Source: Streptomyces sp. NBC_00691
GTDB lineage: Bacteria > Actinomycetota > Actinomycetes > Streptomycetales > Streptomycetaceae
Assembly (NCBI RefSeq): GCF_036226665.1
Contig: NZ_CP109007.1
Location: 4,690,501-4,754,500, forward strand
Direction: 5' to 3'
Length of the DNA: 64,000 bases
Each line of letters starts with the position of its first letter. The stretch's first letter is position 1. A program made the position numbers and the translations under genes. This document shows, one piece after another, positions 37,443 to 47,784 of the stretch. Under the pieces are notes generated by a model. It had not been told where the DNA came from. It did no database searches and worked only from the letters and a program-made list of their open reading frames with translations.

Positions 37443-39673
37443 GCCCCACCGCCCCGCAGTCCCGGCCCGAGCCCGGCGCCCTCCAGCCACTGCTGCCCTC
37501 CGATCCGTCGGCGATCGCCGGATACCGGCTCCTCGGCCGCCTCGGTGCCGGCGGCATGGGCGTGGTCTACCTCGGCCGGACCGCCGTCGGCGAACTCGCC
37601 GCCGTCAAGGTCACCCACGCCGACCAGGCCGACCAGCCCGACTTCCGGGCCCGGTTCCGCCGCGAGGTCGAGGCCGCCCGCCGGGTCTCCAGCCCCTGGG
37701 CCGTACCCGTCATCGGTGCCGACCCGGACGCCCCCGAGCCGTGGATGGCCACCGCCTTCGTCGCGGGACCCTCCCTCGGCGAGGCCGTCACCGCGCACGG
37801 CCCGCTGCCCGAGCGGAGCGTCCGCCTGCTCGGCTGGTCCGTCGCCCGCGCCCTCGCCGCCGTCCACGCGGCCGGGCTCGTCCACCGGGACGTCAAGCCC
37901 GGAAACGTCCTCCTCGCCGTCGACGGCCCGCGCCTCATCGACTTCGGCATCGCCCGCGCCACCGGGGAGACCGCGCTCACCGCCACCGACATGATCGTCG
38001 GCACCCCCGGCTTCCTCGCCCCCGAGCAGGCCGAGGCCCGCGTCGACGCGATCGGCCCGGCCGCCGACGTCTTCGCGCTCGGCTGCCTCCTCGGGTACGC
38101 GGCCACGGGCCGCCCGCCCTTCGGCACCGGCGCGGTCGACGCCCTGATGTACCGGACCGTCCACGACGAGCCCGACCTCACCGGTGTCCCCGACGAGCTG
38201 CTCGACCTCGTCCGGGCCTGCCTGGCCAAGGACCCGGGCGCCCGGCCCACCGCGGCCGAGATCGGCGTCCGGCTCGTGGAGGACAGCCCCGGCGACGGCG
38301 TCGACTGGCTGCCCGCCCCCGTCGTCCGGACCATCGCCGAACGCTCCGCCCGGATGCTCGCCCTGCCGGAGATCGACGTCACCGAGTCGGGCGGCAGCAC
38401 AGGCCAGGCCGCCCCGGAGAAGAGCAGACGCGGCTTCCTGCTGCTCGCCTCGGGCGCCGCCGTCCTGGCCGTCGGCGGCGGCGCGGCGGCCGTCTGGGCG
38501 GGGCGCGACGACGAGCCGGACGGCAAGAACGGCGGCAAGACGGCCGCCCCGCCCCGCACCAGCTGGACCATCGGCGTCCTCGCCGACCTGTCCGGCCCGG
38601 CCAAGGACATCGGCCGGGCCCAGGAACGCGGCGCCCGCCTGGCCGTGGAGCAGTTCAACGCCCGCAAGGACAAGCCCTTCACCCTCGGCCTCAAGGTCGT
38701 CGACGACCGGGGCGACTCGGCCCGGGCCCTGGCGACCGCCAGAGCCCTCACCACCGACCCCGGGGTGCTCGCCGTCCTCGGTCCCACCACCGATGCCGTC
38801 GCCCAGGCCGTCGTCCCCGCCTTCGAGGAGGCCGGGATCCCCCTGATCACGGTCTCGGCCGGATACAACCTGCTCACCCTCCGAGCGGGCACCGCGCAGA
38901 ACGAGACGGTCCTGCGCGCCATCCCGAACCACATCAGCGCGGGCACCCACCTCGCCTTCGCGGTCACGCTGCTGCCCCGGATCCGCCGCCCCGGGGTGCT
39001 GGAGGACCGGACCGAGGACCACTACAGCTGGCAGGTCACCGGCGGCGTGCGCTTCGGCTTCGGGCAGGCCGGCATCACCCCGCACTACCGGGTCGTCCCG
39101 GCCCACGCGCGCGCGTACCGCCGCGTGCTCGGCGAGATGATCGACGCGGGCATCGACGCCTACATCCACTGCGGTGTCACCGAGACCGCCGTCCTCGCCG
39201 CCCGTGCGCTCAACGAACTCGGCTTCACCGGCCCGAGGTTCACCGGGCAGGCTGTCTTCGGCCAGGATTTCCTCCGGCAGGCCGGGGCCGCCGCCGAGGG
39301 ATGGTTCGTGTGCGCGCCCGTCGCCGACCCGGCCGTACAGAAGACGGCCGCAGCCTTCAGCGCCGCCCATCGCAAGCGGTACGGCGCGGCCCCCGCGTAC
39401 TACGCGGGCGAGTCGTACGACGTGGTCACGATGACCATCGCGCAGCTGACGGCCCAGGCGAAGGCCGGCGGCAAGCCCGCGCGCAAGGGGCTGTGGGCCG
39501 CGCTGCGCAAGCAGAACTACAAGGGCGCCATGGGTGGTTACAACTTCACCGAGTCGGGCGATCTGGGCATGGGGGGCACCTTCGTCTTCGCGGTGCAGAA
39601 CGGCGCGTACAAGGCGATCGGCTCCGCGCCCCTGCTGCCGCACAAGCCCGAGAAGAACGACGAGAAGGCCTGA
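37439..39673 (+). CDS. Receptor Ser/Thr protein kinase fused to a type-1 periplasmic-binding-protein domain
   Basis: 744 residues from the GTG at 37439. Kinase domain about 29-285: GAGGMG loop, Lys57, HRDVKPGN with catalytic Asp151, DFG 168-170, APE 194-196. After a linker, residues 329-354 are SRRGFLL plus a hydrophobic helix, looking like a twin-arginine signal anchor. Residues about 375-744 resemble branched-chain amino acid/leucine-type binding proteins (WTIGVLADLSGPAKDIG; GVLAVLGPTTDAVAQAVVPAF). This predicts cytoplasmic kinase and outside ligand sensor. Ligand unknown. A paralogue follows 4 bp after the stop. Confidence 0.93.
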   Translation: MSPTAPQSRPEPGALQPLLPSDPSAIAGYRLLGRLGAGGMGVVYLGRTAVGELAAVKVTHADQADQPDFRARFRREVEAARRVSSPWAVPVIGADPDAPEPWMATAFVAGPSLGEAVTAHGPLPERSVRLLGWSVARALAAVHAAGLVHRDVKPGNVLLAVDGPRLIDFGIARATGETALTATDMIVGTPGFLAPEQAEARVDAIGPAADVFALGCLLGYAATGRPPFGTGAVDALMYRTVHDEPDLTGVPDELLDLVRACLAKDPGARPTAAEIGVRLVEDSPGDGVDWLPAPVVRTIAERSARMLALPEIDVTESGGSTGQAAPEKSRRGFLLLASGAAVLAVGGGAAAVWAGRDDEPDGKNGGKTAAPPRTSWTIGVLADLSGPAKDIGRAQERGARLAVEQFNARKDKPFTLGLKVVDDRGDSARALATARALTTDPGVLAVLGPTTDAVAQAVVPAFEEAGIPLITVSAGYNLLTLRAGTAQNETVLRAIPNHISAGTHLAFAVTLLPRIRRPGVLEDRTEDHYSWQVTGGVRFGFGQAGITPHYRVVPAHARAYRRVLGEMIDAGIDAYIHCGVTETAVLAARALNELGFTGPRFTGQAVFGQDFLRQAGAAAEGWFVCAPVADPAVQKTAAAFSAAHRKRYGAAPAYYAGESYDVVTMTIAQLTAQAKAGGKPARKGLWAALRKQNYKGAMGGYNFTESGDLGMGGTFVFAVQNGAYKAIGSAPLLPHKPEKNDEKA

Positions 39674-39677
39674 ACTC

Positions 39678-41861
39678 GTGCAACCGCTGCGCAAGGCCGA
39701 CCCGTCGACGATCGCCGGATACCGGCTCCTCGGCCGTCTCGGCGCCGGCGGCATGGGCGTGGTCTACCTCGCCCGTACCGCCGGCGGGACGCTCTCCGCG
39801 CTCAAGCTCATCCGGGCCGAGCACGCCGCGGACCCCGGTTTCCGGGAGAGGTTCCGTCGCGAGGCCGTGGCCGCCGAGCGGATCACCGGCCGCTGGGTCG
39901 TCCGCGTCCTCGGCTCCGATCCGGAGGCCCGGGAGCCGTGGCTGGCGACCGAGTTCGTGCCGGGCCCCTCGCTCGCCGAGGCCGTCGCGCTGCACGGTGC
40001 CCTGCCCGAGCCGACCGTACGGGCCCTGGGCGCCCGGCTGGCGTCCGCGCTCGACGACATGCACGGGGCCGGGCTCGTCCACCGGGACGTCAAGCCCGGG
40101 AACGTCCTCCTCGCCCTCGACGGTCCCCGCCTCATCGACTTCGGCATCGCCAGGACCGCCGGGGCGACCGCGCTGACCGCCACCGACGCCATGATCGGCA
40201 CGCCCGGCTTCCTCGCCCCCGAGCAGGCCAGGGCCGCCGGGGCGGGCGAGGTCGGGCCCGCCAGCGACGTCTTCTCGCTCGGCTGCGTCCTCGCGTACAC
40301 GCTGACCGGTGAGCGGCCCTTCGGTACGGGCGGGGTGGCGGCCGTCGTCTACCGCACCGTCCACGAGGAACCCGACCTCGACGGCGTACCGTCCGCGCTT
40401 CTCCCGCTGGTCGGCGCCTGCCTCGTCAAGGACCCGGCGGACCGGCCCACGGCGGCCGAGGTACGGGCCTCGCTGGGCGGCGGGGACGGCCCGGCGGGGG
40501 ACTGGCTGCCGCCCGGCCTGCCCGCCCTCATCGCCCAGCGCTCCTCACGGGTCCTGGACCTACCCGTCGCCGAGCCGACCATGCTGGTGGACCCCGGGCA
40601 GCCCCGGGCGATGTCGCGGCGGCGCGTCCTCGTCGCGGGATCGGCCGCCGCGGTGGCGGGAGCCGGCGGTCTGACCGCCTGGCTGCTGAGCCGCACATCG
40701 GGCGGCGCCGGCCCGGGAACGGGCGGCACCGCCGCCCCGCTCGCCACGTACACGATCGGCGTCCTCACGGACCTGAGCGGCCCCACCAAGGCCGACGGCC
40801 GCGGGCAGGAACGCGGAATCCGGCTGGCCGTGGAGGAGTTCAACGCCCTCCGCGACCGCCCCTTCGACGTGCGCCTGCGGGTCGAGGACGACGCCGGGAA
40901 ACGGGACCGCGCCAAGGCCGGGGCCCTCGCCCTGCTGAAGGTCCCCGGGCTGGTCGCGGTCCTGGGGCCGACGCTCACACCGACCGCCGTCGCCGCGGGA
41001 GACGAACTCGCTTTCAGCGGGGTGCCGTTGGCGAGCGTGGTCGCCGACGTCCCGGCCGGTCAGATCAAGGGTCAGGAGACGAAGACCAACTACATCCAGC
41101 CGCGCACGATCCAGGACATGATGACGGTCCCCTTCGGCCGCTACCTCACCGAACACGGGGCGGTGCGGACCGCCGTCGTGGAGGACCGGGCCGGGGGCGA
41201 GTACAGCTGGTTCGCCGTCAAGAACATGAAGGAGTACCCGCCGTCGGGCGAGAAGGGCGGGGCCGTGACCGCCCACGCCGTCGAGGCGGACAGCGAGGAC
41301 TTCGGCGCCGCCGTGAGGGCCGCCCTCGCGACCGACCCGCAGGGCGTGATGTACGTGGGGACGTCACCGCGCCGGGCCGCCCTGTGTGCCAGGGCGCTGC
41401 GCGACCAGGGGTACCGGGGGCCCCGCGGCAGCGTCGAGCACGTGCTCCAGCCGGAGTTCCTCACCGTCGCCGGCGCGGCCGCCGAAGGCTGGTACTTCGG
41501 TACGGGCTATGTCGACCCCGACGGGCTTCCGAAGGCGAAGCGGTTCGCCGTCGCGTACCGCAGACGCTGGGGTCTCGCCGGTACGGCACCCGTCGACCGG
41601 TTCGCCACAGAGGCGTACGACGTCGCGAACTGGACGTTCCAGGCGGTGCGCACGGCGGCCGCGAACAACGCCGAATCGGTGACCTCGGGCGTCCGGAACA
41701 GCCTGCTTCAGACTCCGTACCAGGGGCTCGCCAAGACGTACTCGGCCCAGGCGAACAAGGACACGCCCACCGCGTTGCTGGGCCTGTACCTCTGGCAGGT
41801 GAAGAGCGGGGTGCCCCGCTTCCTCGGGTCCTTCGACGAGGCGGCACGCGCGGGGACGTGA
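39678..41861 (+). CDS. Second receptor Ser/Thr kinase with periplasmic-binding-protein domain
   Basis: 727 residues from the GTG at 39678. Same architecture as the preceding gene: GAGGMG, Lys43, catalytic Asp137 in HRDVKPGN, DFG 154-156, APE 180-182, then SRRRVLV plus hydrophobic helix (313-337) and a type-1 binding-protein domain from about 357. The kinase domains are closely similar while the sensor halves diverge strongly, pointing to tandem duplication followed by change of ligand. It terminates at a strong hairpin before korB. Confidence 0.93.
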   Translation: MQPLRKADPSTIAGYRLLGRLGAGGMGVVYLARTAGGTLSALKLIRAEHAADPGFRERFRREAVAAERITGRWVVRVLGSDPEAREPWLATEFVPGPSLAEAVALHGALPEPTVRALGARLASALDDMHGAGLVHRDVKPGNVLLALDGPRLIDFGIARTAGATALTATDAMIGTPGFLAPEQARAAGAGEVGPASDVFSLGCVLAYTLTGERPFGTGGVAAVVYRTVHEEPDLDGVPSALLPLVGACLVKDPADRPTAAEVRASLGGGDGPAGDWLPPGLPALIAQRSSRVLDLPVAEPTMLVDPGQPRAMSRRRVLVAGSAAAVAGAGGLTAWLLSRTSGGAGPGTGGTAAPLATYTIGVLTDLSGPTKADGRGQERGIRLAVEEFNALRDRPFDVRLRVEDDAGKRDRAKAGALALLKVPGLVAVLGPTLTPTAVAAGDELAFSGVPLASVVADVPAGQIKGQETKTNYIQPRTIQDMMTVPFGRYLTEHGAVRTAVVEDRAGGEYSWFAVKNMKEYPPSGEKGGAVTAHAVEADSEDFGAAVRAALATDPQGVMYVGTSPRRAALCARALRDQGYRGPRGSVEHVLQPEFLTVAGAAAEGWYFGTGYVDPDGLPKAKRFAVAYRRRWGLAGTAPVDRFATEAYDVANWTFQAVRTAAANNAESVTSGVRNSLLQTPYQGLAKTYSAQANKDTPTALLGLYLWQVKSGVPRFLGSFDEAARAGT

Positions 41862-41880
41862 CGCGGCCGGAGCGCACGGA

Positions 41881-41910
41881 GGGCCCGGTCCGCCGGTGCG
41901 GACCGGGCCC
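41881..41910. terminator. Bidirectional terminator between kinase and korB
   Basis: Perfect 13-bp stem GGGCCCGGTCCGC (41881-41893) with 41898-41910, CGGT loop, in the 62 bp between convergent genes. Confidence 0.88.
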
Positions 41911-41923
41911 CGTCGCGATCGCT

Positions 41924-42968
<1,045 letters not shown>

Positions 42969-42976
<8 letters not shown>

Positions 42977-44906
42977 CGATGGCCTCCTTGAGAGCTGCGG
43001 CGAGCTGCTCGGCCTTGAACGGCATGCCGTTGACCTGGGTGTGGCTGCGGGCGTCGACGAGGTACTTCGCCCGGACGAGGGTGGCGAGCTGGCCGAGGTT
43101 CATCTCGGGCACGACGACCTTGTCGTACCGCTTCAGGACCTCGCCGAGGTTCTTCGGGAAGGGGTTGAGGTGTCTCAGATGGGCCTGGGCGATGTGGCCG
43201 TTCTCCCGGCGGATGCGGCGGACGGCCGCCGTGATCGGTCCGTAGGTGGAGCCCCAGCCGAGGACGAGGGTCCGTGCGCCGTCCGGGTCGTCGACCTCGA
43301 TGTCGGGGACGTCGACGCCGTCGACCTTGGCCTGCCGGGTGCGGACCATGAACTCGTGGTTGGCGGGGTCGTACGAGATGTTGCCGGTGCCGTCCTGCTT
43401 CTCGATGCCGCCGATGCGGTGTTCGAGACCGGGGGTTCCGGGGACGGCCCACGGGCGGGCCAGGGTCTCCGGGTCGCGCTTGTACGGCCAGAAGACCTCG
43501 GTGCCGTCGGCCAGTTCGTGGTTCGGTCCGGTGGCGAACCGCGTCCGGAGGTCGGGGAGTTCGTCGACATCCGGGATGCGCCAGGGCTCGGAGCCGTTGG
43601 CGAGGTAGCCGTCGGAGAGCAGGAAGACCGGCGTGCGGTACGTGAGGGCGATCCGGGCCGCCTCGATCGCCGCGTCGAAGCAGTCGGCGGGCGTCTTGGG
43701 GGCGACGATCGGGACCGGCGCCTCGCCGTTGCGCCCGTACATCGCCTGGAGCAGGTCGGCCTGCTCGGTCTTGGTGGGCAGGCCGGTGGACGGGCCGCCG
43801 CGCTGGATGTCGACGATCAGCAGCGGCAGCTCCAGGGAGACCGCGAGCCCGATCGTCTCGGACTTGAGCGCCACGCCGGGTCCGGAGGTGGTCGTCACGC
43901 CGAGCGCGCCGCCGAAGGCGGCCCCCAGGGCGGCGCCGATGCCGGCGATCTCGTCCTCGGCCTGGAAGGTGCGGACATCGAAGTTCTTGTGCTTGCTGAG
44001 CTCGTGGAGGATGTCCGAGGCCGGGGTGATGGGGTACGAGCCCAGGTACAGCGGCAGGTCCGCCTGGCGTGCGGCGGCGATCAGGCCGTACGAGAGGGCC
44101 AGGTTCCCGGAGATGTTCCGGTACGTGCCGGTGGGGAAGGCCCGGGTCGCGGGGGCGATCTCGTAGGAGACGGCGAAGTCCTCGGTGGTCTCGCCGAAGT
44201 TCCAGCCGGCCCGGAAGGCGACGATGTTCGCCTCCGCGATGGCGGGCTTCTTCGCGAACTTCTGCCGCAGGAAGGTCTCGGTGCCCTCGGTCGGCCGGTG
44301 GTACATCCAGGAGAGCAGCCCGAGCGCGAACATGTTCTTGGAGCGCTCGGCCTCCTTCCGGGAGAGACCGAAGTCCTTGAGGGCCTCGACGGTCAGCGTG
44401 GTGAGCGGCACCGGGTGGACCCGGTAGCCGTCCAGCGAACCGTCTTCGAGCGGCGAGGTCGCGTATCCGACCTTCGCCATGGCGCGCTTGGCGAATTCGT
44501 CGGTGTTGACGATGATCTCGCCACCGCGCGGCACGTCCCCGATGTTGGCCTTGAGGGCGGCGGGGTTCATCGCGACCAGCACGTTCGGGGCGTCGCCCGG
44601 CGTCAGGATGTCGTGGTCGGCGAAGTGCAGCTGGAAGGACGAGACGCCCGGCAGGGTTCCGGCGGGTGCCCGGATCTCGGCCGGGAAGTTCGGCAGCGTG
44701 GAGAGGTCGTTCCCGAAGGACGCCGTCTCCGAGGTGAAGCGGTCACCTGTCAGCTGCATGCCGTCACCGGAGTCACCCGCGAAGCGGATGATCACCCGAT
44801 CGAGACGGCGTACTTCCTTCTCGGTGCCGTGGTGCGGCTTCGCCGGGGCGCTGCGCTGCTCCCCGAGCAGGGCCTCACCGGCCTCGCTACTGACCTGGCT
44901 GGTCAC
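42969..44906 (-). CDS. korA: 2-oxoglutarate/2-oxoacid:ferredoxin oxidoreductase subunit alpha (gamma-alpha fusion)
   Basis: 645 residues, GTG at 44904-44906 with GGAGGT 8 nt upstream. The gamma domain comes first (VIIRFAGDSGDGMQLTGDRF) and the alpha domain second (FQAEDEIAGIGAALGAAFGGALGVTTTSGPGVALKSE), as in the two-subunit oxygen-tolerant KGOR of actinobacteria. Substrate is most likely 2-oxoglutarate by family. Its reduced ferredoxin is the natural electron donor for a complex I lacking the NADH module. Confidence 0.95.
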
Positions 44907-45231
44907 TGAACTGGACCTCCCTCGCGGCAAGGGGACTCTCCGCCGGAGGCGGGAGAAGGCTCGGGATGCGGTCGGCCGATCACCGTCCGTCCCGAGGCCC
45001 ACCCTACGACGGTAAGGAGGGCCCTCCCGGGACTTCTCACATCATGGACCTCTTTTTGAGACGCCCTCTTGCCCTGAATTGTCACGTTCTGTCGCCACCC
45101 GGAGTGTTCCGGAAAGCCGGATTCCGCCTCATTCTCTGGACCTGGGGCCCCTGGAGGGCCCGTACCGGCCGCCATCCGGGGTGCGACTCCCGGACGGCGG
45201 CTCCCACGTCATCTGACAGGGTGTCAGATGA
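44907..45231. promoter_or_regulatory. korAB promoter region
   Basis: 325 bp without a gene. It must hold the leftward korA promoter; AT-richer DNA at about 45045-45095 is the likeliest place, but I cannot name hexamers confidently. Its right end contains the palindrome listed separately. Confidence 0.4.
45210..45230. terminator. Inverted repeat just after the response-regulator gene
   Basis: Perfect CATCTGACA-GGG-TGTCAGATG dyad, 2 bp beyond the stop of the leftward response regulator. Position suggests a terminator, but its moderate GC and operator-like symmetry leave open a regulator-binding site for korAB. Confidence 0.5.
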
Positions 45232-45924
45232 TCAGGATTTCAGATACGTCAACACCGCCAGTACCCGTCGGTGATCGCCGTCACTCGGTGAGAGACCCAG
45301 CTTCAGGAAGATGTTGCTGATGTGCTTCTCCACCGCGCCGTCGCTCACGACCAGCGCCTTCGCGATCGCCGAGTTGGTCCGGCCCTCCGCCATCAGACCC
45401 AGGACCTCCCGCTCGCGCGGCGTCAGGTTCGCGAGCACGTCCTGCTGACGGCTCCGCCCCAGCAGCTGCTGCACGACCTCGGGGTCCAGCGCCGTACCGC
45501 CGCCGGCGACCCGCACCACGGCGTCCACGAACTCCCGGACCTCCGCGACCCGGTCCTTCAGCAGATACCCGACCCCCCGGCTGGAACCGGCCAGGAGTTC
45601 GGTGGCGTACTGCTCCTCCACGTACTGCGACAGCACGAGCACACCGAGTCCCGGATGCTCCTTGCGCAGCCGCACGGCCGCGCGGACCCCCTCGTCCGTG
45701 TGCGTCGGCGGCATCCGCACGTCGGCGACGACGACATCCGGCAGCGCGCCCTCCGCGGCGAGCCCGGCCACGGTCTCGACGAGCGCCTCACCGTCCCCCA
45801 CGCCGGCGACCACGTCATGCCCGAGATCGGTGAGCAGCCGGGTCAGTCCCTCCCGCAGCAGCACGGAATCCTCCGCGATGACCACCCGCACGCGCCCGAC
45901 CCCTTGATCCACACCCACGCCCAA
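45232..45924 (-). CDS. NarL/FixJ-type response regulator
   Basis: 230 residues if started at the GTG at 45924; an in-frame GTG at 45891 (VRVVIAEDS) gives a more typical length. Receiver domain: acidic pair in AEDS, phospho-acceptor Asp in VVVADVRMPPTHTDEG, Lys in LLKDRV. C-terminal LuxR helix-turn-helix LTPREREVLGLMAEGRTNSAIAKALVVSDGAVEKHISNIFLKLGL. It lies directly downstream of two sensor kinase genes on the same strand and is their probable partner. Confidence 0.92.
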   Translation of the reverse strand: MGVGVDQGVGRVRVVIAEDSVLLREGLTRLLTDLGHDVVAGVGDGEALVETVAGLAAEGALPDVVVADVRMPPTHTDEGVRAAVRLRKEHPGLGVLVLSQYVEEQYATELLAGSSRGVGYLLKDRVAEVREFVDAVVRVAGGGTALDPEVVQQLLGRSRQQDVLANLTPREREVLGLMAEGRTNSAIAKALVVSDGAVEKHISNIFLKLGLSPSDGDHRRVLAVLTYLKS

Positions 45925-46050
45925 CAGCCCCCATGCCTTCTTGCCCGAGTACTTCCCACGACTCGGCCAGCATCGCAGGGTCGCCTCGCGTTGTACTCAT
46001 ATCCGGGAGGAGGCCTGTCACATCCCGGGAGGCCGCCCACACCCGCGCCA

Positions 46051-46074
46051 CCCGCGCACGCCGCCGTGCGCGGG
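46051..46074. terminator. Hairpin after the first sensor kinase
   Basis: CCCGCGCACG-CCGC-CGTGCGCGGG, a perfect 10-bp stem between the kinase stop (46146) and the response-regulator start. It may attenuate read-through between them. Confidence 0.6.
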
Positions 46075-46145
46075 TGCCCGAGGGCCCCCGCGCACGGCGG
46101 CGCCCCGGAGCCCCAGGGCCCCGGGGCGGCGAGCCCGGCGCGGCC

Positions 46146-47429
46146 TCACGCCCGCCAGGGCAGCTCCACCGTCACCGTCGTGGGACCGCCCTCCGGCGAG
46201 TCCACGGCGAGCACCCCGTCGACCGCCCCCACCCGGTCGGAGAGCGAGGACAGGCTCCGCCCGGTCACGACATGAGCCCCGCCGACCCCGTCGTCCCGCA
46301 CCTGAAGCATCAGCCGGTCGCCGGTGCGCCACACGTCCACCCAGGCCCGCCGCGCCCGCGCGTGCGTCGTGACGTTCCGCAGCAGCTCCGAGACGGTGAA
46401 GTACGCGATGCCCTCGATCGCGGCGACCGGCCGCGCCGGCAGATCGACGTCCACCGACACCGGGACCACGCACCGCGAGGCCACCGCCGACAGCGCCGCG
46501 TCCAGACCCCGGTCGGTGAGGACCGCGGGGTGGATGCCCCGGGCGAGGTCCCGCAGCTCCTGGAGCGCGAGCTTCACCTCGCCGTGCGCCTCGTCGACGA
46601 GTACCGCCGCCGCCTGCGGGTCCTTCGCGAGCTTCTCCTTCGCGAGCCCGAGATCCATGGCGAGCGCGGCGAGCCGGGCCTGCGCCCCGTCGTGCAGATC
46701 GCGTTCGATGCGCCGCAGGTCCGCCGCCGCGGTGTCGACGACCACGCCCCGGTCCGACTCCAGCTCGGTGACGCGGGAGGCGAGCCGGGAAGGGCCGAGG
46801 AGCCCGGCGACGAGGAAGCGGTCGACGGCGACGAACCCGCGCAGGAGCCAGGGGCCGGCCATCACGAAGAGCAGCCCGACGAGACTGGTGACGGTGATCT
46901 CGAAGGGGGAGTCGAGGTAGAGGTCGTGGGTCCCGTCGCCGTACAGCTGGATCCCGTCCTGCCCGAGGTACGCGGGGAAGGTCCACTTCCACAGCGGATA
47001 CGTGAAGAGGCTCCAGCCCCAGGCCCAGAAGGCCACGGTCACGGAGAACGAGACGATCGCCCACGGCATGTGCACGATCGCGTACAGCAGGTGCCGCCAG
47101 GACGCCCCGCTCTTCAACATGGCACCCATCCAGGAGAAGGCCCCGCCGGTCCGGCCCCGCACCGGTTCGGGCGCCCGCACGTCGACGTCGAGCAGGGCAC
47201 GTGCCCGGGCCCGCTCGACGGCGCCGAAGCCCCGGCACATGGCGAGCGCCCCGGCGAGGATCGGCACGCCGAGGAAGGTGATGAGCAGCCCGGCGCCTGC
47301 CGAGACGAAGGCGATGGAGAGCGCGAACCAGCAGACGCTCAGCGGAAGCCCGATCAGGACGTAGAGCAGCGCACGCCACGTGCGGCCCTCGAACGGCGCG
47401 CGGATCGCGGCGGGGAGGTGGGAGGCCAT
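46146..47429 (-). CDS. Sensor histidine kinase (HisKA_3 type)
   Basis: 427 residues, ATG at 47427-47429. Four hydrophobic helices in two sensor-type pairs (about 20-65 and 110-215) are followed by the dimerisation/phospho-acceptor motif RDLHDGAQARL and an ATPase domain (ELLRNVTTHARAR; VRDDGVGGA). Membrane sensor with little extracytoplasmic sequence except a short loop around 150-180. It is paralogous to the next kinase: phospho-acceptor regions are nearly identical. Signal unknown. Confidence 0.93.
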   Translation of the reverse strand: MASHLPAAIRAPFEGRTWRALLYVLIGLPLSVCWFALSIAFVSAGAGLLITFLGVPILAGALAMCRGFGAVERARARALLDVDVRAPEPVRGRTGGAFSWMGAMLKSGASWRHLLYAIVHMPWAIVSFSVTVAFWAWGWSLFTYPLWKWTFPAYLGQDGIQLYGDGTHDLYLDSPFEITVTSLVGLLFVMAGPWLLRGFVAVDRFLVAGLLGPSRLASRVTELESDRGVVVDTAAADLRRIERDLHDGAQARLAALAMDLGLAKEKLAKDPQAAAVLVDEAHGEVKLALQELRDLARGIHPAVLTDRGLDAALSAVASRCVVPVSVDVDLPARPVAAIEGIAYFTVSELLRNVTTHARARRAWVDVWRTGDRLMLQVRDDGVGGAHVVTGRSLSSLSDRVGAVDGVLAVDSPEGGPTTVTVELPWRA

Positions 47430-47548
47430 CGCTGGGTCCTTCTCTGCTCAGGGAGGGGGCGGGCGGTACGTATCCCAGGGTTCCGCCTCGGGCCTCCCGG
47501 GACCATGAGGCGGGTGGGCGTCCGTGTGCGGGGGTTTTCCCTACCCCG

Positions 47549-47613
47549 GGGGTACGGGAACGGGGTACGGGCGCGGGGTACGGGAACGGCGTACGGGCGC
47601 GGCGTACGGGCGC
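47549..47613. repeat. Five tandem 13-bp repeats
   Basis: Units GGGGTACGGGAAC, GGGGTACGGGCGC, GGGGTACGGGAAC, GGCGTACGGGCGC, GGCGTACGGGCGC run head to tail, with a degenerate sixth. They lie 120-184 bp upstream of the first kinase. A period of 13 bp is not an exact helical turn, so slippage is as likely as protein binding. Confidence 0.85.
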
Positions 47614-47677
47614 GGGATGCGCGAGGTCCGGTGCCCGCTCAGGGCGGTCCGGCTCGGCGACGGGCCGCCACGCCGAA

Positions 47678-47722
47678 CGGGCCGGCGGGGGAGCGAACGG
47701 TGTTCGCTCCCCCGCCGGCCCG
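47678..47722. terminator. Very strong hairpin, 21-bp stem, after the second sensor kinase
   Basis: 47678-47698 pairs perfectly with 47702-47722 around a GGT loop. It lies 63 bp downstream of the second kinase stop (leftward) and should end that transcript. Confidence 0.9.
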
Positions 47723-47784
47723 CGCACGCGGCCACCCGTGTCCGGCCCCGCACCCCGCCCAGGTGCCCGCGGCGGCCCGGGCGG

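Larger units (their letters stand above)
47430..47784. promoter_or_regulatory. Region between the two sensor kinases
   Basis: 355 bp without a gene. From left to right: presumed promoter of the first kinase with the dyad TACCCC-G-GGGGTA (47542-47554) preceded by TTTTCCC, a five-copy 13-bp tandem repeat, then a 21-bp perfect hairpin serving the second kinase. The dyad is a plausible autoregulation site of the response regulator. Confidence 0.5.

Noticed and set aside
37439..41861. Kinases as ABC transporter components
   Set aside because: Although the outer domains resemble amino acid binding proteins, no permease or ATPase genes are nearby and the kinase catalytic residues are complete.
47549..47613. 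CRISPR array
   Set aside because: Units are 13 bp with no spacers, and no cas genes are present.
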